Shown here: positions 8,920-18,532 of the stretch, piece by piece
How the letters are laid out: each line of letters starts with the position of its first letter
Numbering within the stretch: position 1 is the stretch's first letter
Assembly (NCBI GenBank): GCA_017938405.1
Contig: JAGBBP010000011.1
Coordinates: forward strand, 27,686-91,685
Source of the DNA: Lachnospiraceae bacterium
Lineage (GTDB): Bacteria; Bacillota; Clostridia; Lachnospirales; Lachnospiraceae
Direction of reading: 5' to 3'
DNA length: 64,000 nucleotides
Position numbers and translations under genes: made by a program
Notes under the pieces: generated by a model
What the model was told of the DNA's origin: nothing
Seen by the model: only the letters and a program-made list of their open reading frames with translations
Databases searched by the model: none

Positions 8920-8981
8920 AAAATGAAAAAGAAAAGGCGTTCATCTCAATGTAGAAGCATCTCTACACTGAAATGAACGCC
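8920..8981 (-). terminator. Leader attenuator terminator of the glutamate synthase operon
   Basis: On the minus strand, a 20-base arm (8981 to 8962) pairs with 8955-8936 around a 6-nt loop, with only wobble exceptions, and is followed by a T-rich tail at 8935-8920. It lies between the promoter and the first gene, so it is an attenuator. Its 5' arm includes the loop and 3' arm of the antiterminator hairpin at 8971-8992, so the two cannot form together. Confidence 0.87.
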
Positions 8982-8992
8982 CTTGCTCATTT
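8971..8992 (-). promoter_or_regulatory. ANTAR-type hexaloop hairpin, glutamate synthase leader
   Basis: Read on the minus strand, AAATGAGC pairs with GTTCATTT (8 bp including one G-U) around the six-base loop AAGGGC, which has A at loop position 1 and G at position 4. This is the known recognition signature of ANTAR proteins. It starts 6 nt after the -10 box, so it occupies the very 5' end of the transcript. Confidence 0.8.
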
Positions 8993-8998
8993 GCCAGC

Positions 8999-9027
8999 AT
9001 TGTACTCTTTTTCTTGTGGATTGTCAA
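8999..9027 (-). promoter_or_regulatory. Sigma-A promoter of the glutamate synthase operon
   Basis: On the minus strand TTGACA (9027-9022), a 17-nt spacer and TACAAT (9004-8999). Near-consensus; the start point would fall just before the hexaloop hairpin. Confidence 0.85.
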
Positions 9028-9116
9028 GGGGAATTTTTAAAAATTCTGAAAGCTTTTGGAAAATGCAAAGTTCTGAGCGCTTTTGCCGGAAAATCAAAAA
9101 AAATTGAAAAAAGGGG

Positions 9117-9145
9117 TTGACAATTCATTTTTGTGGGTGTACAAT
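9117..9145 (+). promoter_or_regulatory. Sigma-A promoter of gdhA
   Basis: TTGACA at 9117-9122, exactly 17 nt, TACAAT at 9140-9145. It is divergent from the glutamate synthase promoter, with 89 nt between the two -35 boxes. No clear palindromic operator is seen between them. Confidence 0.87.
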
Positions 9146-9154
9146 GCGGGACAG

Positions 9155-9172
9155 AAAGGCAAAGGCGTCTTT
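9155..9172 (+). promoter_or_regulatory. ANTAR-type hexaloop hairpin, gdhA leader
   Basis: AAAGGC (9155-9160) pairs with GTCTTT (9167-9172) around loop AAAGGC (A at 1, G at 4). It begins 9 nt after the -10 box. The loop and 3' arm are also the base of the terminator arm that follows, so the structures are mutually exclusive. Confidence 0.8.
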
Positions 9173-9216
9173 AGTGGTTTTCGTATCCCAACCACTAGAG
9201 ATGCCTTTGTTTTTTC
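9160..9216 (+). terminator. Leader attenuator terminator of gdhA
   Basis: Arms 9160-9179 and 9190-9209 pair over almost 20 bp around a 10-nt loop and are followed by TTTTTTT at 9210-9216. It lies between promoter and gene, about 35 nt before the gdhA start. Confidence 0.88.
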
Positions 9217-9244
9217 TATTTCAGATAAAATAAAAGGAGGATGA

Positions 9245-10585
<1,341 letters not shown>

Positions 10586-10612
10586 GTGCGGATGAAAATA
10601 AGTGAATAGTGC

Positions 10613-10630
10613 AAAGGCAAAGGCGTCTTT
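10613..10630 (+). promoter_or_regulatory. ANTAR-type hexaloop hairpin between gdhA and GSIII
   Basis: AAAGGC (10613-10618), loop AAAGGC (10619-10624), GTCTTT (10625-10630). It is identical in stem and loop to the gdhA leader element 1.46 kb upstream. No credible promoter is found between the gdhA stop and this hairpin, so it appears to act on read-through transcripts. Confidence 0.78.
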
Positions 10631-10665
10631 AATGTTTCCCTCATTAAAGATGCCTTTCTCTATTT
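10619..10665 (+). terminator. Intergenic attenuator terminator between gdhA and GSIII
   Basis: A 16-base arm (10619-10634) pairs with 10642-10657 with one G-U pair and a 7-nt loop. The tail CTCTATTT is weaker than those of the other three leaders, so termination may be partial and would set the gdhA:GSIII ratio. Confidence 0.75.
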
Positions 10666-10696
10666 AAAAACGGGCGCAAGAAAAGGAGGATGTTAT

Positions 10697-12793
10697 ATGG
10701 AAACTGTAACGAATTATTTTGGGAACATGGTCTTCGATGACAGAGTAATGAAAGCTACACTGTCTGCAAAAGTGTATGCCTCGCTTAAGAAGACGATTGA
10801 TGAAGGGACGGAGTTGGACATCAGTGTGGCCAATGCTGTTGCAAACGCAATGAAGGATTGGGCAATATCCAAGGGGGCTACTCATTATACACATTGGTTC
10901 CAACCGCTTACCGGTATTACCGCAGAAAAGCATGACAGCTTTATTACTCCGTCTCCGGATGGCGGTGTGATTATGGAATTTTCAGGAAAGGAATTGATTA
11001 AGGGTGAGCCGGATGCGTCTTCTTTCCCGTCCGGTGGATTGAGAGCGACGTTTGAGGCAAGAGGCTATACCGCGTGGGATCCGACCTCGTACGCATTTAT
11101 TAAGGGAACCACCCTTTGTATTCCGACGGCGTTCTGTTCTTATGGCGGAGAAGCATTAGATAAGAAGACACCACTTCTTCGTTCTATGGAAGCACTGAAC
11201 AAGCAAGCGCTTCGTATCTTGCGATTGTTCGGGAACGATACGGTAAAGTGTGTTCGTACATCCGTTGGACCGGAGCAGGAATATTTCCTTGTAGATGCGG
11301 AGATGTATGAGAAGCGTCGTGACCTGCGCTTTACCGGTCGTACCTTATTTGGCGCAAGACCTCCGAAGGGGCAGGAAATGGATGACCATTACTTCGGTGT
11401 GATCAAGCCTAGAGTTCAGGCATATATGAAAGAACTTAACGACGAACTGTGGAAGCTTGGTATTTTGGCCAAGACCGAACATAATGAAGTAGCCCCGGCG
11501 CAGCATGAGCTGGCACCTATCTATACTACGACAAACATTGCAACAGATCATAACCAGCTGACAATGGAGATTATGCAAAAGGTTGCTGCAAAGCATGGCC
11601 TGGTTTGTTTACTCCATGAAAAGCCTTTCGCCGGGGTGAATGGTAGTGGCAAGCACAATAACTGGTCCATGGCTACAGATGCAGGGGTAAACCTTCTTTC
11701 TCCGGGAGAAACCCCGTACGAGAATGCGCAATTCCTTTTGTTCCTTTGTGCTGTGATAAAGGCAGTGGATGATTATCAGGATTTGCTTCGTATTTCGGTT
11801 GCCACTGCCGGAAACGATCATCGTCTTGGAGCAAACGAAGCACCGCCTGCGGTTGTTTCTATTTTCCTTGGTGATGAATTAAATGCAGTGTTGGAAGCAA
11901 TTGAAACCGGAACCCCGTACAGCGGTACCGAAAAGAAACAGATGAAGTTGGGCGTTGACGTGCTTCCGAAGTTTAACCGCGATACCACGGATCGTAACCG
12001 TACTTCGCCGTTTGCGTTTACCGGTAACAAGTTCGAATTCCGTATGCTTGGTTCCTCCAACAGTATTGCTTGCGCGAACATCATGTTAAACAGTGCGGTG
12101 GCAGAGAGTTTAAAGATTTATGCCGATCGGTTGGAACAGACAGAGGACTTTGAGACGGCGCTCCACCAGATGATTCGAAAGACTATCAAGGACCACAAAA
12201 ATATTATTTTTAACGGCAATGGGTATGATGATTCATGGATTCGAGAGGCAACAGAGAAAAGAGGCTTACTTAACTATCGTACGACTGCAGACTGTGTACC
12301 GCACCTTCTGGATAAGAAGAATGTAGATATGTTAACCGCTCACGGTGTATTTTCGGAAGCAGAACTTAAGTCGCGTTATGAAATCACGTTGGAGAACTAC
12401 TGTAAGACCGTTGTAATTGAAGCGAACACCATGGTGGATATGGCGAAGACCGAGATTGCACCGGCAGTAGAGGCTTACGTGGCAGACGTGGCAAAAGCTG
12501 TGGCTGCAAAGAAGGCAGTGGATGCAGCACTTCCGTGTACTTACGAGATGGGTCTTGTGAAGAAGCTTTCAATGTTGTGCGATCGGATTGCGATAAAAAC
12601 AGAGGAACTGGAGACAATATTAAAAGAAATTCAGGAAACGGAGGATATCGGTACGGAAGCAAATGCAATTCGCGATACACTTCTTGGTAAGATGTATGAG
12701 TTACGCCTTGCGTGTGATGAGGCAGAAACCGTTACGGCAAAGAGCTATTGGCCGTTCCCTACCTATGGTGACCTGCTTTTCGGCGTAAGATAA
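10697..12793 (+). CDS. glnN: Glutamine synthetase, type III
   Basis: ATP-dependent glutamine synthesis by the large GSIII family. The 698-aa length fits the usual ~700-730. The family signature [19 protein letters not shown] is seen near residue 112, followed by [31 protein letters not shown], the glycine/HN region SGKHNNWSM and NGRT-like [26 protein letters not shown] lies 7 nt before the ATG. It sits behind its own ANTAR hairpin/terminator and 31 nt ahead of amt. Together with GSI on the other strand, the locus has two glutamine synthetases of unrelated subfamily. Confidence 0.95.
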   Translation: METVTNYFGNMVFDDRVMKATLSAKVYASLKKTIDEGTELDISVANAVANAMKDWAISKGATHYTHWFQPLTGITAEKHDSFITPSPDGGVIMEFSGKELIKGEPDASSFPSGGLRATFEARGYTAWDPTSYAFIKGTTLCIPTAFCSYGGEALDKKTPLLRSMEALNKQALRILRLFGNDTVKCVRTSVGPEQEYFLVDAEMYEKRRDLRFTGRTLFGARPPKGQEMDDHYFGVIKPRVQAYMKELNDELWKLGILAKTEHNEVAPAQHELAPIYTTTNIATDHNQLTMEIMQKVAAKHGLVCLLHEKPFAGVNGSGKHNNWSMATDAGVNLLSPGETPYENAQFLLFLCAVIKAVDDYQDLLRISVATAGNDHRLGANEAPPAVVSIFLGDELNAVLEAIETGTPYSGTEKKQMKLGVDVLPKFNRDTTDRNRTSPFAFTGNKFEFRMLGSSNSIACANIMLNSAVAESLKIYADRLEQTEDFETALHQMIRKTIKDHKNIIFNGNGYDDSWIREATEKRGLLNYRTTADCVPHLLDKKNVDMLTAHGVFSEAELKSRYEITLENYCKTVVIEANTMVDMAKTEIAPAVEAYVADVAKAVAAKKAVDAALPCTYEMGLVKKLSMLCDRIAIKTEELETILKEIQETEDIGTEANAIRDTLLGKMYELRLACDEAETVTAKSYWPFPTYGDLLFGVR

Positions 12794-12824
12794 GGATAAA
12801 ATGAACAGGAAAGGATGATGTGTT

Positions 12825-14540
12825 ATGACGTACAGCGCAGTTAATACAATTTGGGTACTGATCGGTGCCGCACTTGTATTCTTTATGCAGGCCGGATTTT
12901 CCATGTGTGAAGCCGGATTTACCAGAGCGAAGAATACCGGTAACATTTTGATGAAAAACCTGATGGACTTTTGTATCGGAACACCGGCCTTCTGGTTGGT
13001 CGGTTTCGGGCTCATGTTTGGCTCCGGAACGGGTCTGTTTGGAAAATTCGATCCTTTCATTCGGGGAGATTACAGCCATATTTTACCGGCCGGAGTACCG
13101 CTTTGGGCCTTTGCGATATTTCAGACTGTATTTTGTGCCACCTCAGCGACCATCGTTTCCGGTGCCATGGCGGAACGGACGAAGTTCAGTGCATATTGTA
13201 TTTACTCCGCAGCAATCTCCCTTATTATCTATCCGATTTCCGGACATTGGATTTGGGGCGGTGGCTGGTTAGCGGAACTCGGTTTTCATGATTTTGCAGG
13301 TTCTACTGCTGTTCATATGGTTGGCGGTGTCTGCGCTTTAATCGGTGCAAAGATTTTAGGTCCGCGTATCGGTAAGTACGACAAGAACAGAAAGCCACGG
13401 GCAATCCTCGGTCACAACCTGACCTTTGCGGCACTCGGGGTATTCATTCTTTGGTTCTGTTGGTTCGGTTTTAACGGTGCTTCTACCGTTGGTATGGATA
13501 GTGATGTACTGGTGGAACGTGCAGGCATGGTCTTTTTTAACACAAACCTTACGGCTGCTGTTGCCTGTTGTACAACTCTAATTGTGACCTGGATTCGTTA
13601 TAAGAAGCCGGATGTTTCCATGACATACAATGCAGCACTTGCCGGTCTGGTAGGTATTACCGCAGGCTGTGATGCGGTAAGTCCGTTAGGCGCAGCGATT
13701 ATGGGCTTGATATTCGGTGTTGTAATTGTATTTGCCGTTGAGTTTTTCGATAAGGTCGCAAAAATCGATGACCCGGTAGGTGCGATTTCCGTGCATGGTA
13801 TTTGCGGTGCACTCGGTACAATTTTGACCGGATTGTTTGCAACCGGTAGTTCTACCGAAAAGGGCTTATTCTACGGTGGTGGCTTCCACTTATTTGGCGT
13901 TCAGTTGTTAGGTGTTGTTACGGTAGCAGCGTATGTTGCTGTATTAATTACCATTGTGTTTTTAGTGATTAAGCATACGATCGGACTTCGCGCTGATGCG
14001 GAGGATGAGATTGCCGGACTGGATGTTTCCGAGCATGGTTTACTCACGGCATATGCGGGATTTGCAATGCTTCCGGATACAACGACGTTAGAAGACGGAA
14101 CAGATCCGATCGTTGTAACCGGTGAGGTTCCGGTGGCGGAAGCGGTTCCGGTAAAGAAAATGCCGTCCTTCGAAGAGGGTACGCCTAAGTTTACGAAGGT
14201 TGAGATTATTTGCAAGGAATCCCGACTGGAAACATTAAAGTCGGCGATGATGAGCATTGGCATTACCGGTATGACCGTATCCCATGTACTCGGTTGCGGT
14301 GTGCAGAAGGGTAAGCCGGAATACTATCGTGGTGTCCCGGTCGAAGCAACCCTTTTACCGAAGGTTCAGGTGGATATTGTAGTCAGCAAGGTTCCGGTTC
14401 GCAGTGTTATTGAAGCGGCGAAGAAAGTGCTTTACACCGGACATATCGGTGATGGTAAAATTTTTGTTTATGATGTGGAAAATGTTGTAAAGGTTCGTAC
14501 CGGCGAAGAAGGTTACGATGCCCTACAGGATGTTGAATAA
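12825..14540 (+). CDS. Ammonium transporter fused to a PII signal protein (Amt-PII)
   Basis: Residues 1 to about 410 are an AmtB-type ammonium channel with about 11 membrane segments: FMQAGFSMCEAGFTRAKN, the first pore histidine in GHNLTFAAL, WFCWFGFNGAST, and the second pore histidine in ISVHGICGALGTILTG. A linker rich in Pro, Glu and Val follows. Residues about 445-571 are a complete PII/GlnK domain: KVEIICKESRLETLKSAM, T-loop VQKGKPEYYRGVPVEATL, LPKVQVDIVV and the nucleotide-site GHIGDGKIFV. At the site of the tyrosine uridylylated in enterobacterial PII the T-loop reads RGVPV, so Val replaces Tyr51; signalling is probably by nucleotide/2-oxoglutarate binding only. The usual arrangement is a separate glnK beside amt; here the inhibitor is tethered to its channel. 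Confidence 0.93.
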   Translation: MTYSAVNTIWVLIGAALVFFMQAGFSMCEAGFTRAKNTGNILMKNLMDFCIGTPAFWLVGFGLMFGSGTGLFGKFDPFIRGDYSHILPAGVPLWAFAIFQTVFCATSATIVSGAMAERTKFSAYCIYSAAISLIIYPISGHWIWGGGWLAELGFHDFAGSTAVHMVGGVCALIGAKILGPRIGKYDKNRKPRAILGHNLTFAALGVFILWFCWFGFNGASTVGMDSDVLVERAGMVFFNTNLTAAVACCTTLIVTWIRYKKPDVSMTYNAALAGLVGITAGCDAVSPLGAAIMGLIFGVVIVFAVEFFDKVAKIDDPVGAISVHGICGALGTILTGLFATGSSTEKGLFYGGGFHLFGVQLLGVVTVAAYVAVLITIVFLVIKHTIGLRADAEDEIAGLDVSEHGLLTAYAGFAMLPDTTTLEDGTDPIVVTGEVPVAEAVPVKKMPSFEEGTPKFTKVEIICKESRLETLKSAMMSIGITGMTVSHVLGCGVQKGKPEYYRGVPVEATLLPKVQVDIVVSKVPVRSVIEAAKKVLYTGHIGDGKIFVYDVENVVKVRTGEEGYDALQDVE

Positions 14541-14564
14541 TCAATTCCGGAAAGGAGTGTATCT

Positions 14565-14732
14565 ATGCAAATGAAAGAAAATTGGTTCATGACTCAAGCC
14601 GACTTTAAAAATGTAACGCCCGAGATGCTTCTCTGCATAGAGAAGCCGGACCCACTCTATGAGAAAGCTTTTCTTTCTGGGGAAGATAAAAGTACAACGG
14701 AATTTGCTCAAAATACGACAACCTGGGACTGA
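14565..14732 (+). CDS. Orphan 55-aa protein between Amt-PII and asnB
   Basis: A 55-residue ORF starting 24 nt after the amt-PII stop, with AAAGGAG 7 nt before the ATG. The sequence begins MQMKENWFMTQADFKN and ends TTEFAQNTTTWD. It is acidic, with no membrane segment, signal peptide or cysteine pair, and I do not recognise it. It ends 35 nt before asnB in an otherwise tightly packed operon, which supports real translation. By position it could be an adaptor to Amt-PII or asparagine synthetase, as small inhibitory factors of glutamine synthetase are in other bacteria. This is inference. Confidence 0.72.
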   Translation: MQMKENWFMTQADFKNVTPEMLLCIEKPDPLYEKAFLSGEDKSTTEFAQNTTTWD

Positions 14733-14767
14733 TAAATTATTGACTTGATTAACGGAGGTAGATTTCC

Positions 14768-16351
14768 ATGTGTGCTATTATGGGTTATTGTGGCAGCGGT
14801 GCCACTTTGGATGTATTTGAAAAGGGCTTTCGGGAGACTGTCTCCCGAGGCCCGGATGACAGTCGAATTATGGATACCGGGAATGGATTGCTTGGTTTTC
14901 ATCGGCTTTCTATCATGGGACTGACTCCTTCCGGAATGCAACCCTTTGAGTTGGACGGTAGTTATGTGGTATGTAATGGAGAACTCTACGGGTTTGAAAA
15001 ACAAAAGGAGTGCCTGAAGCAAAAAGGGTATACATTTAAAAGCGATAGCGACTGCGAAATCTTACTCCCTCTGTATCGCGAATACGGTACCGATATGTTT
15101 GCAATGCTGGACGCTGAGTTCGCCTGCATTATCTATGACGGCGGAACGGGTGAGTTCATTGCGGCAAGAGACCCAATCGGAATTAGACCGTTGTATTACG
15201 GCTACGATAAAGCAGGTGTAATCCTGTTTGCGAGTGAAGCAAAAAACCTAGTGGGTCTTGCGGACAAGATTATGCCGTTCCCGCCGGGGCATTATTACAA
15301 GGGCGGTGAATTTGCCTGTTATTCGGATATTGCACACGCAGATACCGTGTGTATAGATGATTTGGAAACGGTTTGCCGCAACATTCATGATAAGCTGGTG
15401 GCAGGCGTGGAAAAGCGTTTGGTGGCGGATGCAAAGGTGGGTTTTCTGCTTTCGGGCGGTCTGGATTCCTCTCTAGTATGTGCCATAGCGGCAAAAAAGA
15501 GTAGTGTTCCCATTAAGACCTTTGCCATCGGAATGAGCGAGGATGCAATCGACTTAAAGTATGCGAAGCAGGTGGCAAACTATATCGGCAGTGACCATAA
15601 GGAAGTTATCATTACGAAGAAGGATGTATTAGCCTCCTTAAAAACCGTAATTGCATTACTCGGAACCTTTGATATTACTACCATTCGGGCAAGCATGGGA
15701 ATGTATTTGGTTTGTAAGGCAATTCATGAGCAGACCGATATCCGAGTGCTACTGACAGGTGAGATTTCGGATGAATTGTTCGGATATAAGTATACCGATT
15801 TCGCGCCGGATGCGGCGGCATTTCAGGCAGAAGCGGAGAAGAGAATCTCCGAGCTACATATGTATGATGTGCTTCGTGCGGACCGGTGTATTTCAGTAAA
15901 CTCGCTGGAGGCAAGAGTGCCGTTCGGTGATCTTGACTTTGTAAAATATGTGATGTCGGTGGACCCGGAATTAAAGTTAAACAAGTATGGAAAGGGGAAA
16001 TACCTGCTCCGTCATGCGTTTGAAGAGGGCGACTATTTGCCGGACGAAATATTATGGCGGGAGAAAGCCGCTTTCTCCGATGCGGTAGGACACTCCATGG
16101 TGGACTATTTGAAGGAGTATGCGGAGAGCTTTTACAGTGACGAAGAGTTTGAGAACGAGCGTAAGAAATATACCCATGCGAGACCGTTCACAAAGGAGTC
16201 CTTGCTTTACCGGGAGATTTTTGAAATCTATTATCCGGGACAAGGAGAAATGATTGCAGATTTTTGGATGCCGAACAAGGACTGGGAAGGCTGCAATGTG
16301 AGCGATCCTTCTGCGAGAGTTCTTTCAAATTACGGGGACAGCGGAAAATAA
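14768..16351 (+). CDS. asnB: Asparagine synthetase, glutamine-hydrolysing
   Basis: Converts aspartate to asparagine using glutamine and ATP. The 527-aa protein starts MCAIMGYCG, so Cys2 is the class II amidotransferase nucleophile after Met removal. VCNGELYGFEKQKE and SDCEILLPLYREYG complete that domain (about 1-190). The synthetase domain has the PP-loop FLLSGGLDSSLVCAIA near residue 233 and later LLTGEISDELFGYKY and LEARVPFGDLDFV. AACGGAGG lies before the ATG. It is the last gene of the ammonium-capture operon, 28 nt ahead of the -35 box of the purC promoter. A second, ammonia-dependent enzyme (AsnA) is at 50.9 kb. Confidence 0.95.
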   Translation: MCAIMGYCGSGATLDVFEKGFRETVSRGPDDSRIMDTGNGLLGFHRLSIMGLTPSGMQPFELDGSYVVCNGELYGFEKQKECLKQKGYTFKSDSDCEILLPLYREYGTDMFAMLDAEFACIIYDGGTGEFIAARDPIGIRPLYYGYDKAGVILFASEAKNLVGLADKIMPFPPGHYYKGGEFACYSDIAHADTVCIDDLETVCRNIHDKLVAGVEKRLVADAKVGFLLSGGLDSSLVCAIAAKKSSVPIKTFAIGMSEDAIDLKYAKQVANYIGSDHKEVIITKKDVLASLKTVIALLGTFDITTIRASMGMYLVCKAIHEQTDIRVLLTGEISDELFGYKYTDFAPDAAAFQAEAEKRISELHMYDVLRADRCISVNSLEARVPFGDLDFVKYVMSVDPELKLNKYGKGKYLLRHAFEEGDYLPDEILWREKAAFSDAVGHSMVDYLKEYAESFYSDEEFENERKKYTHARPFTKESLLYREIFEIYYPGQGEMIADFWMPNKDWEGCNVSDPSARVLSNYGDSGK

Positions 16352-16379
16352 GAGAAAAACAAAAAAATTCATAGAGTAG

Positions 16380-16408
16380 TTGACAAATTGCCGAAAAAAG
16401 AGTAGAAT
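16380..16408 (+). promoter_or_regulatory. Sigma-A promoter of the purC-dapL operon
   Basis: TTGACA at 16380-16385, 17 nt, TAGAAT at 16403-16408. It is the only strong promoter seen between asnB and the end of dapL. Confidence 0.85.
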
Positions 16409-16418
16409 CTCTTCATGA

Positions 16419-16436
16419 AAAGGCAAAGACGTCTTT
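16419..16436 (+). promoter_or_regulatory. ANTAR-type hexaloop hairpin, purC leader
   Basis: AAAGGC (16419-16424), loop AAAGAC (16425-16430), GTCTTT (16431-16436). The stem is the same as in the gdhA and GSIII leaders; the loop differs by one base but keeps A1 and G4. It begins 10 nt after the -10 box. Confidence 0.8.
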
Positions 16437-16467
16437 GAGTTTATACTCGAAGTGTCTTTGTCTTTTT
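16424..16467 (+). terminator. Leader attenuator terminator of the purC-dapL operon
   Basis: Arm 16424-16440 pairs with 16445-16460 (one bulged T, two wobble pairs) around loop TTAT and is followed by TCTTTTTTT. It overlaps the hexaloop hairpin exactly as in the other leaders. Confidence 0.85.
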
Positions 16468-16505
16468 TTGTTTAAAAGCGTTATTACAATCGGAGGTATG
16501 AAGAG

Positions 16506-17219
16506 ATGACCAAGAGAGAACAGCTTTACGAAGGAAAAGCAAAAAAGGTGTATAAGACGGATGACCCGGAACTTCTTATCGTTTCCTATAAGGATGATGC
16601 GACGGCGTTTAACGGTCTCAAGAAAGGAACCATAGTCGGTAAGGGTGTTATCAACAACCGGATGAGTAATTTGCTTATGCAGCGAATCCAAAAGGCCGGT
16701 ATTCCTACTCATTTTGTGCAGGAGTTGAGTGAGCGTGATACGTTGGTTAAAAAAGTCTCTATCGTGCCTCTAGAAGTAATTATCAGAAATATTGCTGCCG
16801 GCTCCTTCTCAAAACGGTACGGTGTCGAGGAGGGCTTCGTTTTTGAATTGCCTACCATTGAATTCTCTTATAAAAACGACGAGCTGGGTGATCCGCTTAT
16901 GGATGAATATCATGCTATTGCTATGAAGTTGGCAACCAAAGAAGAGATTGAAACGATTAAAAAGTATGCATTTGGTGTCAATGAGCAGTTAAAGGCATTT
17001 TGGAAGGAGTGCGGTGTCACTTTGGTGGATTTTAAGCTGGAATTCGGTAAACTTTCGGACGGTACGATTGTACTTGCCGATGAAATCAGTCCCGACACCT
17101 GCCGCCTTTGGGACAGTACGACCGGCGAGAAACTTGACAAGGACAGATTTCGCCGTGATCTTGGCGGTGTAGAAGATGCTTATGCGGAAGTGATGAAGCG
17201 TCTCATGCAACATATATAA
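16506..17219 (+). CDS. purC: SAICAR synthetase
   Basis: Joins aspartate to CAIR in purine synthesis, ATP-dependent. The 237-aa length is typical. Seen: the start KREQLYEGKAKKVYKTDD, IISN-like PLEVIIRNIAAGSFSKRYG, and LVDFKLEFGKL followed by VLADEISPDTCRLWD. It is the first gene of the 18-kb purC-dapL operon, 14 nt before purA. This puts early IMP synthesis directly behind the nitrogen-type attenuator. Confidence 0.96.
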   Translation: MTKREQLYEGKAKKVYKTDDPELLIVSYKDDATAFNGLKKGTIVGKGVINNRMSNLLMQRIQKAGIPTHFVQELSERDTLVKKVSIVPLEVIIRNIAAGSFSKRYGVEEGFVFELPTIEFSYKNDELGDPLMDEYHAIAMKLATKEEIETIKKYAFGVNEQLKAFWKECGVTLVDFKLEFGKLSDGTIVLADEISPDTCRLWDSTTGEKLDKDRFRRDLGGVEDAYAEVMKRLMQHI

Positions 17220-17233
17220 CGGAGGAAAAGCGA

Positions 17234-18508
17234 ATGGCGAATAGTGCAATTGTAGGTATCAACTGGGGTGACGAAGGAAAAGGCAGAATGGTAGATTTGC
17301 TGACCGAGGACTATGATGTGGTGGTTCGTTTTCAGGGTGGGGGAAATGCCGGACACACCGTAATTAACGAGCTTGGAAGATTTGCACTTCATTTGTTGCC
17401 TTCCGGTATTTTCAGACAGGGTGTCGTCAATATTCTCGGTAACGGTGTGGCGGTTGACCCCGAAAACCTTTGGACGGAGATGGAGGATGTAATGGCAAAA
17501 GGTGTAGAACTTACACCGGAGAATCTTAAAATCAGCGACCGCGCTTCTTTGCTGCTTCCATGGCATCGGGATATGGATGAGCTGGAGGAACTGCGGCTTG
17601 CCGATAAAAAATACGGTTCTACGAAACAGGGAATTGCGCCGTTTTATTCGGATAAATACGGAAAAAAGACGATTCTTGCCGGAGAGTTATTCTATCCGGA
17701 AGAACTGAAAGAGCACCTTACCGATTTGATGGAATGGAAAAATCTTATGCTTACAAAGGTATACGGAGCACCGGGTTATACAATGGAAATGTTGGAAAAA
17801 TGGATTAACGGTGCTTGTGAAAAAATCAAGCCGTATATCACCGATACCGGTGCTTTTTTGAAGGAAGCACAAGCGAGCGGTAAGAACATCCTTTTTGAAG
17901 CACAGCTTGGCTCACTCAGAGATTTGGATTATGGGATCTATCCGTATACAACATCCTCGAATACTATGGCGGCATATGCTCCGATTGGTTCGGGATTGCC
18001 GAGTGCAAAGGTAAATGATGTGATTGGTGTTGTAAAAGCCTATTCCACCTGTGTCGGGGAAGGACCGTTTGTATGCGAAATGCTCGGTGAAGAAGCAGAG
18101 AAATTGCGTGAAAGCGGCTTTGAATATGGAGCAAAAACGGGTAGACCACGCCGGGTAGGTCCGATTGATATTGTTGCAACGCGGTATGGTGTTGAGGTAC
18201 AGGCGGCAACCGCAATTGCGCTTACAAAACTCGATGTACTCAGTTATATGGATAAAATACCGGTATGTACCGGGTATCTGTTAAACGGGGAACAAATTGA
18301 TCGATTCCCGTTTCCGACAGCATTGAAAAATGCAAAGCCGGTCATTACGTATTTTGACGGATGGAAGTGCGATATCTCAGGTGTCCGCACATGGGAGGAG
18401 CTTCCGAAAGCGGCACAGGAGTATGTGGCTTTTATAGAAGGACAAATCGGTTGTCCCATTAAGTATGTTTCCGTGGGACCTGAGCGCGACAGCATCATAA
18501 TAAGATAA
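17234..18508 (+). CDS. purA: Adenylosuccinate synthetase
   Basis: GTP-dependent condensation of IMP and aspartate, first committed step to AMP. The 424-aa protein has the N-terminal GINWGDEGKGRMVDLL loop (Arg where Lys is common after GKG), FQGGGNAGHTVI, GIAPFYSDKYGKK, YPYTTSSNTMAAYAPIGSG and TGRPRRVGPIDIV. Ribosome binding site GGAGG is 8 nt upstream. It uses aspartate, as do purC and asnB, so the operon draws on the two central nitrogen donors. Confidence 0.96.
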   Translation: MANSAIVGINWGDEGKGRMVDLLTEDYDVVVRFQGGGNAGHTVINELGRFALHLLPSGIFRQGVVNILGNGVAVDPENLWTEMEDVMAKGVELTPENLKISDRASLLLPWHRDMDELEELRLADKKYGSTKQGIAPFYSDKYGKKTILAGELFYPEELKEHLTDLMEWKNLMLTKVYGAPGYTMEMLEKWINGACEKIKPYITDTGAFLKEAQASGKNILFEAQLGSLRDLDYGIYPYTTSSNTMAAYAPIGSGLPSAKVNDVIGVVKAYSTCVGEGPFVCEMLGEEAEKLRESGFEYGAKTGRPRRVGPIDIVATRYGVEVQAATAIALTKLDVLSYMDKIPVCTGYLLNGEQIDRFPFPTALKNAKPVITYFDGWKCDISGVRTWEELPKAAQEYVAFIEGQIGCPIKYVSVGPERDSIIIR

Positions 18509-18532
18509 ATGACGAGAAGGAGTAACAATGCA

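Noticed and set aside
9131..9145. Possible first ANTAR hairpin in the gdhA leader (TTGT, six bases, ACAA)
   Set aside because: It overlaps the -10 box and lies upstream of the predicted transcription start, and its loop (GGGTGT) lacks A1/G4.
16409..16505. Purine riboswitch before purC
   Set aside because: The leader is fully explained by the hexaloop hairpin and terminator; no three-way junction with the purine aptamer core is seen.
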